Source of the DNA: Watersipora subatra
Lineage: Eukaryota > Bryozoa > Gymnolaemata > Cheilostomatida > Watersiporidae
Direction: 5' to 3'
DNA: 64,000 nucleotides
Assembly (NCBI RefSeq): GCF_963576615.1
Contig: NC_088708.1
Location: 54,671,196-54,735,195, forward strand
Shown here: positions 21,201 to 32,661 of the stretch, piece after piece
Layout: each line of letters begins with the position of its first letter
Position numbering within the stretch: position 1 is the stretch's first letter
The notes under the pieces: generated by a model
The model's database searches: none
What the model was told of the DNA's origin: nothing
The model's input: the letters and a program-made list of their open reading frames with translations, nothing else
Made by a program: the position numbers and the translations under genes

Positions 21201-24200
21201 CGTACTCCCTGTACTCGGTCAATGTCTGGCGCAGCACAATGCGGTGGTCCCTCTTAGTCATTGCAGCATCCTCCAACTTTCTCTTCCGAGGTGTCAGGAC
21301 GACACGGGAGCTTTCCTCACTCCGGAAACGAATGGATGGAACTGCCTTAGTTCGATCGAGCTTCAAACTAAATAAATGTAGGTGACAACCACTGTAAGAT
21401 GTGTGAATGATAAAAATATTAATATGCTATTAACGATGATGCCAGAAAATGACAATAAGTATTTTATATAACATATCTATAAGTGAGTGGGGTTAAGAAA
21501 TTTGGCGAAATTAATCGTGAAACTTATAACATTATTTTATCAATCATAGATTAATATATTACGTTTTACAGATAGATATGCAGTATGAATTAGTTTTGTT
21601 ATTATAATAAGACTAATACACGTAATTAAAACGATAAAATACTAATAATATCATATTACAATTAAATGACATTAATATTTTAATATTAAATATAGATTAA
21701 TACAGTAGTATTAGGAGAATACTAGAAAATATCCCGAGTTACTACTACTAATACAAGTAGTTCATAAAATAAATTACTCACGTGCTTTGGTGACATGTGG
21801 AGTATGCAAACAGGTTAGAAAACATGTCGTCTTTGAAATGGCGGAAACAAAGGTAAGAGTGAGCAGGCGAATAAATAAAGTTTGTAACATCCAGCTTCAC
21901 CCAGTTGCTCCACGCCCGGTGAAGGTCTGGTCTATTCTCTGCTCTTGGCCAAGAAAAAAGGTGCTTCTCAGCTTGGCAGTTGGCAGCTGCACAAACACGA
22001 CGTGGCGCGTTAGACATTATGACGAATTGAAGTTTAATACGAGAAAGCGTGTCTGCTATTTGCGATAGATCAAATTTGAACTGAAACTAACATTATCTGA
22101 TCACGTGACTTACAATTCCCGCCATATGGCGCGAACAATTTCTACAGCAATTTTCGACCATCATAGCGGACCAAAAGGCTCATCATTTTTTTCAGAGGAT
22201 GATATGCAATCGTTCAAACTAAGTTTAAAAAATTAAACATATTTTTATGCTACGTTTTGAGATATCAGTGCTCAAAGTTGCAGCATTACGATGCCGATAA
22301 AATAGACGCGTAAGAACAATAGACATGGTTTTTATGGCAAGCGTGAAGTATACTTGTGAAAATATTTCGACGAATAAGGATGCATGAAAGTGTAAACATA
22401 AACTATCTCGCACACATTTTAGCCATTTTAGCACACATACGTCACATTTTAGCCGTTTTGGAAAACGAATCCAAACTAGGGCGGTCTCGTGTGGCTGCGA
22501 TTTTCTGTTCGTTTTTGAGCTTTTACGAGCTTTTAATCACATTCCCACATATTTGGCACCTATAACACAATAGAGTAAGACATGGCGAATCTTTTGATAC
22601 CAAATAACTGTAATGTGAATTTTGTTGCAAGTCAACCTTTAACACTAATTGCTGCCGAGCCTCTTTGGGTCAGACTATTTAGGAAACACTAAAGTTCAGG
22701 TTGAACTCTGTACAATGAAAAGATGGATCCAAAAATAATTACAAACTACTCAAAGCTGGCAGAGTTGCACCAAACTCTAGCTTTTGTTCTGCTTTGGTAA
22801 ACAATTGTATGTATAATATAATAATATAATAAATAATATAATATTGCCAATGATTGTTTGTTAAGGAGTTTTTTTTGTGAAACTTCTTTTTTAATTGAAA
22901 GCATTTCATCCAGTTGAACTAGACTTCATTTTAGTCTTTTTGTTATTTCTACAATGAATCATTTCTATAGCACAATAGCCGGTGAGCTGCCCACAAATAG
23001 TTATGGCTGCAGCTGAAATAATGATGCCCTGATAAACAAAATATTATTACTAATCCAGCAAAAAGAAGTGTTCCGATTGTTGTGAACCTCTCAGTCACTG
23101 AAGAGACCCTACATAATACTGTTGTAAACTTATTCCTCACTGCTGTAATCTTGTAAGCCCCAATAGCTAGACTGTTTCACCACATAGAGTAGATAACGAT
23201 ACTAGATGTCAGCCACCTGCAATTTCCCAATATTTTTTGTGTAGACTGTATCTTCCTGTTGCAAGCTAGCGTTGTGCACAATTAAGGCCCAATGTTGTGG
23301 AGACCTACGAACCAGCTGAGGTGTGGTAGCAATGGTGGCAATGATAGCTTTGTTGACCAGAGAGACACCCAATTGCTGTTGGAAACTAGATAACATGCTT
23401 TTTCTCCTGAGTCTCATTCGAGATTAGTGATTTCAATTTTATTAAAGTTTCATTACACTTTTCTCATGCTGACATTAGATATCTGCCGTGTCAGAGAACT
23501 CTTTTAGTTTTGACTCTCACAAGGGTTTGTTTGTTTTATTTTACAATAAATCATAACATAACAAGATGAGCAAAAAAGTAAGGTGCAATGAGGGCCCATA
23601 TGAGCAGTAGCATGGCTATTCGAGGTGCAGGGCCTGAGTTAACAGATGAGATCAGTAATGAAGAAGACAAAGTTGTCTAAGCAAAAGAAATCAGAATAAA
23701 TCTATTCTAGAGACTCCAGCAAGTACTGCTTCAAAGCAGCCCTAAAACCATCTCCAAAACCTCAAGGGTGTGCCAATAGCTTGGACTAAGGCTACACATA
23801 AGTTTACTTTCTGACACTCCATGGTCCACTAGTGGTCAACTTACCTTTTCTTACACAAACTACAGTATTTAAGTCCTTAACAGGCTGGAACATGTAAAAC
23901 GTGCAAACCTATGAAAATATTCTTATTTCTCTCTAATGATACCTTTGCAAATGTTGTTTATTAGTATATAGTTATCATATAGAAACAAGTTTTTTATTTT
24001 ATAATCAATACCTTGCAATCATAGCATGTGAAACTTACAGCAAACAATCTGGATATAAGAAATAGGGCATTTAAAAATCAAATCAAATTTTATTGATAAG
24101 CACTATGATATATCATAAGTCTAAGAGTTAGAAAATGTTTATCCAACTCCATTAAAGTATATTTATATCATTATGCATTATTATATTATATATTATTATA

Positions 24201-27200
24201 TACATTAAGTATATCTACTCATTTTTATTTGTTTCTTTCCACATTTTTTTACTCAAAGCTAAATCTAACCAAAACCTGAAGAATGTAAGGGAGGCACATT
24301 GGGTGTTTGTAAAAGCAATAAACTTTAAGGCTCAGTAATAGATGACAACTTCTTGGTCACTCGGTGTTTTATCTGTATATTTTTGGCGTAAGCATATTTG
24401 CTTTGTGATTTCGCCGCACACATCATACATGAAATGCAGCTTGAGTAAATTGCTATCTACAACTGCTCTTCATAGACAGACAACAAATATATTGTAATTT
24501 AGGGTGTGATGCCTTCTGAAGTTCAACCAGAATGTAATGTAGGCAGTCTATAGACATCGTATGTCAGTTAGCAGAGCCACACTTGGCTGCCATAAATATG
24601 CATTTTCAGGTCATTTTTGAGGTAAACTTATAAACAGACTGCTGTTTTTTCTTAACCGCTGCTACAGACATTTTTCCTAATGTTAAACACTGCAGTTGCA
24701 CAAATCATTTATCATTCAAAATCGAAAAACAGTAGAATCAGTCAGATGCTGTTTCATGCTACAGAAAAAGCTGAAGCTTGACAAACTGTGAATTTCGTGC
24801 TCCTTATTGTCTTCAGACAAGTACAGTCTTGCTCACAATTATCATTTTTGCTTGCATATTATATTCCTTTTTGTATCTTTTAAAAAGCTTTTGTGAGTTT
24901 TATATAAAAGCAGAAAAGTCACAAAAACATAAAGATACTGATTGTAGACAAACCTTAAGTGGTTAACAGTTTATGCTAAGCACTATAGCCAAATGTGTAA
25001 CACACTGGCTACTCCGCCATTTTTAAACTTACTGACCTGGACCTAGAACAAAAGGTTACACTCGCATCACATTTTCAGGAGTAAGCACTCAGTAGATTTG
25101 CTTTTAGAGAAGCTTGTAGAGCCATACCATTGCGCTTATCTTATCCGAGTCTAACTTTTCATTCTGTTTAAAATCCAAACAAGATTATTGATTTGGCTGG
25201 CTTTCAATTCAGTTCATTGCCTCCTTAAAGATGCATAGACAGGCTCCATTTAAACTGTTCACCAGCCAAACAATACTGATTAGTTGACAGGCCGCAGCAC
25301 CTGACGATGTCATGAACCTGATTTTTACTTTTAGGCGAAGTGTGTATTGGGTTGACAGAGAACCACTGGGACCACCCACAGTTATGGGTACGCTTTATTA
25401 TTCATCCATTGTTGAAATAGATCTATTTGAGATTACTGAGTTCAGCTTTTTTGAGGCCAACTCTCATCGCTTTATTATTAATACATGTAGCTCTCATTAA
25501 AATGATTAACATGTCATCCTTTGTTATCACTAAATTGGCTAACATGCTACCTTTGATATCAGCACCATAGCTAACCTTTCATCATTTGGTACCAGCAAAA
25601 TCCCTTTTATGCTATCACTAGCTGTGCTATCCGACGTTGCCCGGGTAATACAAAAGTCTTTGAACAGAAAATTGATTTGTATTTAACATATAACAACATT
25701 TGCCACTTTAAGTTTCAAACTACATATCATGAGAAAAATGTTTTGTCTTATAAACAAGGAGAAGTAGTGAGAGTTGCTGGCTATTAGCCCGCGCGCTATC
25801 AGCCAGTACGTTTGAGCCTGTACATATGTGAGCGAACAGCTTTTCGTGACGTTATGGTATGACCCGCGTCGTACGCAAAGCAGTTGGGTATTGCTCTGAT
25901 ATGACTTATATTGGCAGGCTAGCAATTGGATTTTTGTGGACTAGTGGATAGCGCATCGGTCTGGTAAATGGCAGGGTCTGAGATCGAATTTTTTTTCAGT
26001 ATAGAATATTTATTTTAAGATCTATAGCCTGAATGCATACCAACATATTCACGTATATACATACAGAAGACAGACATACTTTGAGAAATATATACATGTA
26101 TATAGATGTGGTATCGACCAAATGACAAACACGCCATCATTTTGTATCACTTAAATAAGTAAGTAACATACAATGGTTTGGTATTACCAGACTGACTTAT
26201 ATGCCATAATTTAATATCAGCAGGATCACCAATATGCCACCATTTGCTATCATTAAAAGAACTAACATAACATCATTAGGACTCACAAAAATGACTAATA
26301 CCCAGAATTTAAATATATTGCATTCCTAACCTAAATTAATTTAGTATCAAAATATTGCATTTTTTGTACAATCATATATATAACTGCATGTTACTATGTT
26401 TATATAATGTAAAGGCTATATTATTGTATAACAACCCGCATTTCTGTCAATTATCTTCCAATTGGCTCATAAATAAAAAAATTGAGGAATATTGGAATAC
26501 ACATATTATGTAAAAGACTCCTAAGAAAATATGCGAGGCAATAACTTTCATGGTTTTGCTTTTACTCTCAAAAAATATTTTTGTTTGTTATTGAACTGCT
26601 ACAATCTAATAGTGAAATCATAAAATGTGGCAGCGTTGAAATGTAATACATTCTGAATTGCTTGAGACATAGCTGGTAATAGTATGTTCTCTTCAACTCG
26701 TGTATTACAAACTGGTCCTATCTAAGGCTAATTGTATTAGCGCCATGTTTGCCAACATATTGAACAAATTATTATGTTTATAATGGAATGACAACTCTTA
26801 TGTAAAATTTTCAATGCATATTTTAGCTATGACTCCTCGACTAGAAGGTCTCGCTAAACATCGCTCGCTTGTTGGAGAATACAGATTCAACAGGTAAGAA
26901 ATAAAAGCACAACTTTACTTCATGTTGTGCTGATTTACGAAAACTTGCAACCCTGCAGCCAAGGTATACGCACTTACCCATATTTGCAGAGCAGACTTAA
27001 AACTGCATCGTTTGATTGAAAACATGGTTCAGGAGCTGGTGCATACAAATTGAAAAATTGTATCAGCTATACACTGGATCTACAACACTTACACAAAAAA
27101 ATTTGTTTTAATAAATGCTAAATAATAGTTTCTGTTTTTAAGATTTTGATTTAATATCTGGTTTCTACATATTTGTTATTTACTAATTATATCTAAAAAA

Positions 27201-30200
27201 AAGTCTAGTTTCTATTGCACTATTTTTGGAGAAAGATTTATTTTTGTATTTAAAACAGAATTTTTGACAATCATTGAGCTCATGATTACGAAGAGACAAG
27301 TAAAAAATATACATACCAGTAATTACTGAAGATTACATGCTTTTACTGCTGTCTACTGCAGCATTCATGCTGATCACCTGACATAACCTTCTACTTTAAG
27401 GCAGCATAAGCGTTAAGGTGCTACAGAGATGAGGTTATAAACTGTACATTTAACCCAACTTTATGTTGGCAAAAATTGCATTTTACTCTCTACTATATCA
27501 TACAAATGTTTCTATTGAACAAATGGACTATGTCTTAATGTTGATTTGATGGAGCATCTTCGGTAACATATAATTTCAAAACTATCAATATGATTACAAA
27601 ATGGTTTTTAGAGGAGTTAACTATTTATCACAAGCGTAATCTATTTATCTAGTCAGCTGTTTATCATAATCTATAGAGTTACCCAGTAGAGTTATCCCAG
27701 GAGTATAAGAAATGCTAAAGGTCTAGAATGGTACAACCAAGCAAGTTGATATTCTAGATAGGTATAATCCATACATATATCATTATCCATACATTATATC
27801 ATTACAATTGGTCTAACAACAATAAGCCCAATTGGTTCAAAGCTAATTTGTCTAAAATTAACTTATCTAATGGCCCATTTACCTCAATTTGTGAGTGATA
27901 TTTATTAAACCAAGTATTATACTGGACAAATCGGTTTTAGGCTAAATGTTTTTGGACGAATTGGTCAATTATGTAGACCAATTGGATTTAGACCAGTTGT
28001 ATCAAATCCATTTTACTTAGGCATTGTAAGAAACTTCCACAAAATGATGAGACAATACAAATACACTATTTCTGTACTTAACTGAAATAATACACTGCTG
28101 AGAAGTGCTTAAATATCTCAGCAAGTGACAAGTCAAACCCTCTGTGTAGGATATTATGAATTGCACCCTGAGACTTTTCATGCAGTGTCACCACCAATAT
28201 GACGCGATGTGATATCGACATATCTTTTGTGGAAAGGCTAATGTTGCTATTGCTAAAACACTTTCTAGTGACGCTAATAAAATTTACCTTATTGGTAAAG
28301 GAGAATGATCAATTGTGAGAAAATTACTTATGACATAACAGCCACTCAGATTTGAGAATAATACAAAGTATCTCATGTTAATAATTACCAAAACTACATG
28401 TGTGTGTATTACTACACTCATTTACTCTATCACCACTAGACTATGCTCCAGTAACTACATGTTACTCTAACTGAACACTAAGCAACAATAAAACTAGAGT
28501 CCACATGGAACCTTGCTAACCTTTTAGATCAATTTTAGCAATAGCTATAGGAGAGAAATATCTCTCTCAAAGTCACATCTTATTTATGAGGACCATTCAG
28601 TTTTTGTAGAAATGCCGTTTGGTTACATAATGTTTAGAAGAGCTGGTATTCCATCTAGGTGAAAAACTTGTTCAATAATGTAATTTTCTATTATGAATGA
28701 CTATTTACATAGAAGTAATTGTAAACCTCAGCACCCCAACAAGTAATTCTTTTGAGATATATTTTAGTGAATGCCCTTATAAATTGTTTTAAAGCTTCTG
28801 AGTGAATGACTCATGTAACACAAACCTGTTAGAAAACTTAATTGCATGAGTAAGTCTGACCTCTGTCATGTGTCAATAACAGTTTATAGTTAGTGATAGA
28901 CAACAACAGATAAGTGTGTCAGGAACATAAATCGACTAACACTTTATAATTAGTAACTAGCTGTGCTACCCGGTGTTGCCCGAGTGTTGAAAATCAGCTT
29001 GTAAACAATAAGAGGTAATGAGAGTTGCCTGCCACTTACTATTAGCCTGGAACATTGCCAATGGATAATTTGAGTAAGCTTATTAATAAGAGCTACCCAT
29101 TATCATGACTTTGTGTCATGAAGAAGAGTTGTAGTGTATTTGCTCCCATATAACGACATAATTATATCGTCCAATGATTCCATCAAGCTAGTGTGGCAGA
29201 ATTGGCAAAGTTGGCTCCGGCCAGCTGGAGGGTCCGAGATCAAGTCTTCTACGATGTGAAGTCTGTATTCGAAGATTTTAATAACTATAGCTGGAACTAC
29301 ACACCTATCCACATACCTATATACAAACTTTGAGAAATATATAGATAGACAACAGCAGACAAGTGCCTTAGTCAATTAACACTTTATATTTAGTAATAGA
29401 CAACAAGAGACAAGTGTGTCGGTGATATGAATTTAATGATGTTTTTCTTGTATTGTAGAGAAAGGAACCGTTACCTTGCTAGAGAACCATTTTACAAAGA
29501 GATCAAACAAACAAGTAAAAATATTCCAGAGGCTAGTCCAAGAATAGAGGCACTGTCAGAACACAAAGAGGCGCACACGCATTATGCGTATGATCGAGAT
29601 CTTCCGATGCAAACAAGCGAGAATGTTCCAGAATCGACGGAAAGGATAAACACCTTAGCTAAGTAGGCACTACGTCATCTAGTAGTATATTATCAGGGTT
29701 AATATTATGAACTGACATAGACGGTATAAAGTATGCATGCACTAACAAATCTGACGCAATGTTTTTAATTATACATGTATGTGACTTGTTGAAGAAAGAG
29801 TCTATTTGTTGTATAAGTTAACAAGATGTCGTGTAAGAGACTTCCACAGATTGCTCCAAAAAAGTTCCTTTTCTTTCTTTGTATCATATAATACTGTTCA
29901 GCTACATAAAGCTTGAAAAATGAGGTTTTTATCTTAGTGAGAGAGCGTTATCAAAATATAATTGTCTACTATTAATGACAGCCCGACTGCTAATTTCTTT
30001 GATATATTTTTAGTAAACGAACTCATAAATTGTTGTAAAACCTTTAAGTAAGCGGCAACTCTGAAAAGCTGGTGGTTTAAGACAGAGTTGAAATTGCATG
30101 GTGTGCAATAGATGGAGCAATGTCACTTGCACAAGTAAAACCATTACTACTATTAAAAATTATTTATGTATGAGCGATTTTCTGCATTAGACAGAACAGA

Positions 30201-32276
30201 AGTTTCCATGACCACATGTATCACTTTCTCTGAGCATTATATCACACATGTCTAGCAACAATAGACATTACTGTTCCAATAAATGGTCTAGCTGATTCTA
30301 AATCTGACATAGTTAGTCGGCTTTAAATATGAGTAAAGGTTTGTGTGTTTCTACGCTTGCCAGGAAACATGGGTTATCACTATGTCTCTAGAGTTGCTAG
30401 TTTAATAACTGTTATTCATTATAATCTTAATTTTTTTATAGCTAGAACCATTTTTTGGTTGTATCTACCTAATAATTACATCATCTTACAGTAGTACGTG
30501 GCGCTGACATTGGCACCTGGTGAGCCAAGGAAACAGTATACACACTCATTATTCAAACAATCACAAGAAAACTAATAAAATGTTTGAATAATTAGCAAGT
30601 TAAAAGCTAAAACAGTAATCAATAGAAACTTGAAGTATTTATAACTCTTTATTTAAAGTAAGAGTTTGCTTCCTAAAACAGCGATGTGATTTTAATCAGA
30701 ATACATCTGCTGGTAGTTTTTAGGTTGAAACAACGCATTGCTATGCAACGATCAGAATAAAAGTGGAATTAATTTTATATACAATGTATATAATTGTTAA
30801 AAGATTTAAATACATCAAATAGTATAATTATCGATTACTGTTCACTAATAGCGTCATTTATACTTTGTGATTGCTTACACATAAATATACTTGAAAATTA
30901 AAAAGCTTATTTCTAAAATGAATAAACTGAACTGATAAAAATATTTTAAGACAAGTACACATATGCAATAGATTTTGTCATGAAACATTGGAATATAATG
31001 TTTTTAAATTTGAAACATTGCCATTGACCCACTAGCAAAACTCTCACAATATAAAAGCAATTTTGGACATGGTCGCATATGTGATACATAAATAATTGTG
31101 TTAAGCTTTGAAAAATATTTTTAGATACAAACATCTTTTCATTTTACTAATTACTAGGAGCGCCTAAGAAGTAATACAAGAATGATATCAGGTTGTAAAA
31201 AGCTTTAAAAATGAAGTCGTCTCTTTACTATCTTCTAGGTCTAAGACAGAACTTTGGACCAAACAACGCAAGTGGCTCAACCCTGATCAATTCTATGACT
31301 TTCTTCCTCAGCCAGTTAGTAAAGCTGCGAAGACAACAACAGCCACGCCTCGTGTGGAGTCATTAGCAGAACATAAAATCGTCTCTGCATCTTTCCAGCC
31401 TGAAAGGCCTGTCAGGTAAAGCGAATATATACACACACGCAGTTTTGAAGTGGCTTTTCAGCGCCATTGTATCCTGAACAGAAAGTGTGACACTGCGCAA
31501 TGGATAAAAAATAAATTCTATACACGGTTGAGTCTAAACCAAAATCGAAAACAAAAGGAAATATGAGTAGTTAATGTAGACAATAGATACAACTGAACTT
31601 CATTCAGCCTTGTTTAAACATCGGCCTGTTTGATCTCCATAAAAGAATAAATAACTACTTAGAATTGACCGGATAGTTTTAGGAAGCGTCGAGGTGTTGC
31701 TACAGTTGTTATTGCTAAATTGATGCTGTTCTCTAGTGCAGCAGTCAAACTTTATAAGTTTCATTTGGTTTTGACGTACACTTCTTACCCCTACACAGTA
31801 CATGATTTAGCATCAACAAACTACTGAGTAACACAGAATATCATTCTACAAGTACTTACATATATATATATGAAGGTACAGATTCTTTGATGAACAGTAT
31901 ACTATAAGAGTCTGTGTTAGTCACTGTATCGATAACTTTTGCATAATCGATAATAATGTGTTTCTGGAATGAGTTTCCATAGTAACTATAGTCTTCTGCG
32001 AAAGGTAAGCAAAATTACTTAATGCTATGCACTACACTGAATTTATGTATCGCTTGTTGAAGGTGGCCGATTGAAGAACAAGCTTTAAAAATAAATGCTA
32101 CCCTACGGGTTTGCCAACTGGCTCGGCCCAGAAGCCGAACTATGATTAGGGATGATGGATGGGACCCATATGTAGTGTCCAAAGCAGCTAGATATGCTCA
32201 GGTTACTCCAAGGCTAGAGGAGCTGTCAACACCTCTTCCTCGAAAAATCCGATCAAAATTAGCAGTGAAGGCGTAA
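15259..32276 (+). CDS. THEG-like: THEG / sperm microtubule-associated protein 2 family protein
   Basis: Coding exons 15259-15419, 25335-25387, 26827-26893, 29459-29662, 31239-31415 and 32063-32276 (TAA) join in phase and total 292 codons. Starting at the in-frame ATG at 15,298 gives 278 residues; the true start is unsettled. The protein repeats a THEG-type motif, 'R.. LA.HK', seen as RRIDHLAKHK, PRLEGLAKHR, PRIEALSEHK, PRVESLAEHK and PRLEELSTP, spaced about 30-60 residues apart. Each copy ends a segment that starts with an aromatic/basic stretch (SVYWVDREPLGPP, RYLAREPFYKEI, ELWTKQRKWLNPDQFYDFLP). Vertebrate THEG/SPMAP2 proteins are testis-enriched and associated with sperm-tail microtubules; a like role is inferred. 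The gene is convergent with MTPN. Its intron 15,420-25,334 is enlarged by a Kolobok-like transposon. Confidence 0.8.
15935..17008 (+). CDS. P2X7 'ballast'-domain-like protein carried by the transposon
   Basis: Three exons, 15935-16027, 16298-16511 and 16773-17008, join in phase to exactly 181 codons (180 residues). The N-terminus is acidic (PDALSEEEDPQQNQTSQQ). The middle is Cys/His-rich (EWCVCKRCQDMP, ECLCCHDAEF, HECLCTHPGVDEL). The end reads NARKRLCAYRNLVFWL, PLPACLVSKIRALFP and ends shortly after DYIFKGF. This order resembles the intracellular C-terminal domain of vertebrate P2X7 receptors, which binds a zinc cluster through cysteines and has the late R.AYR..W ... P.C....IR..FP...G.Y.GF pattern. 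No membrane segment or ATP-binding ectodomain is present, so it is not a receptor. Role in the element unknown; zinc-dependent DNA or protein binding is a guess. It is convergent with the transposase, with about 420 bp between the two stop codons. Confidence 0.75.
17428..22017 (-). CDS. THAP-domain Kolobok-like transposase, multi-exon
   Basis: Minus-strand exons with matching phases: 21782-22017, 21190-21367, 19728-19837, 19146-19485, 18827-19000, 18485-18671, 18144-18386, 17903-18071, 17689-17827, 17428-17600. Two more open segments, about 20841-20959 and 20110-20254, look coding but I could not fix their junctions. The first exon has a THAP zinc finger: CAAANC, W in RAWSNW, LCFRHF, then LKLDRTKAVPSI across the splice. 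The later part has blocks typical of the catalytic core: DGRCDSPGHCALYGAYTLMD (probable first Asp), VRSITTDRHLSVGKYI (second Asp), YYDAWHIVK, and NTAELESFHKQL (a likely catalytic Glu). The last exon ends SSRGILRRN. No stop or frame break was seen in the resolved exons, so it may encode a full protein. THAP binds DNA at the element ends and the DDE core cuts and joins DNA (family knowledge). Confidence 0.8.
22949..23417 (-). other. Unrecognised open segments
   Basis: Two short minus-strand frames (23,202-23,417, with SLVNKAIIATIATTPQLVRR, and 22,949-23,140) lie beside the Kolobok element in the THEG-family intron. They match no family I know and may be decayed repeat. Confidence 0.15.
25617..26095 (+). 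mobile_element. SINE-like repeat, copy 1
   Basis: Begins ACTAGCTGTGCTATCC and TTGCCCGGGTAATA. It holds a tRNA-like segment near 25,939-25,995 (TAGTGGATAGCGC as a possible A box, GGTCTGAGATCGAA as a possible B box) and ends TTTGAGAAATATATA. It shares start, middle and end with the copy at 28,966, same strand. Lies in a THEG-family intron. Confidence 0.55.
28880..29430 (+). repeat. Short tandem repeat of about 65 bp split by the SINE-like insertion
   Basis: Related copies of a unit containing GACAACA(A)CAGA.AAGTG and ACTAACACTTTATA.TTAGTAA occur at about 28,895-28,965, 29,350-29,402 and 29,400-29,430. The SINE-like copy 28,966-29,345 sits between them. The last unit runs up to the 29,459 exon of the THEG-family gene. 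Confidence 0.5.
28966..29345 (+). mobile_element. SINE-like repeat, copy 2
   Basis: Begins ACTAGCTGTGCTACCCGG and TTGCCCGAGTGTTG, continues AATGAGAGTTGCCTGCC, has a tRNA-like B-box segment (GGTCCGAGATCAAGTC, about 29,230-29,246) and ends CTTTGAGAAATATATAG. About 380 bp, against about 480 bp for copy 1. Confidence 0.55.
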
Positions 32277-32661
32277 AGAATGTTCTTGATTGGATTGAAA
32301 AAGAATCACAAAGCAGCGAAATCGTAATTTGCTTAGCACCTTGCCTTCTTTTTTTCAGAGTCAACGTTGTGAAACTTTTGCTAAATTGCCTGGCCACTGT
32401 TATTGCTCAATGTAACTTGCTCAAACCTAAATGATCTTTTTACTTCATCATGTACAATTATGAATGTGAAATCTATTTTGTTTGTACACATGTATTTAAT
32501 GAAATGCAAAAATAGATATAAACATATAAACTGATACAATGAGTAAAGTATTTAAAAGCAGCGATGTCTTCAGCAGATGGAAAGAGCTCCACTCGTTCCA
32601 TTAATCCTTAATTGACTATCATCTAAGCTTTCTAGCTATGCGGGACGTATTTATAAGCAGC

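Larger units (their letters stand above)
15545..22642. mobile_element. Kolobok-like DNA transposon (7.09 kb, TTAA target site)
   Basis: The element proper is 15,549-22,638, with TTAA directly outside both ends. Terminal inverted repeats are about 130 bp: the left starts AGGTTGACTTGCAACAAAAT and the right is its complement, with no difference seen over the first 65 or so bases, which suggests a young insertion. It carries two convergent genes: (+) a P2X7-ballast-like protein (15,935-17,008) and (-) a multi-exon THAP-DDE transposase (17,428-22,017). TTAA duplication plus a THAP-domain transposase points to Kolobok; piggyBac also uses TTAA but lacks THAP. It lies within an intron of the THEG-family gene. 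A shortened relative is at 50,647-51,533. Confidence 0.85.

Noticed and set aside
15549-22638. P-element or piggyBac identity for the 7-kb transposon
   Set aside because: THAP also occurs in P elements, but those make 7-8-bp duplications, not TTAA; piggyBac uses TTAA but lacks THAP and the DGRCDSPG-type core.
27770-28020. Repeated ATTGGTC/GACCAATTGG motifs as a foldback element
   Set aside because: I could not lay out consistent arms or ends; the motif is short and the sequence between is not symmetric.
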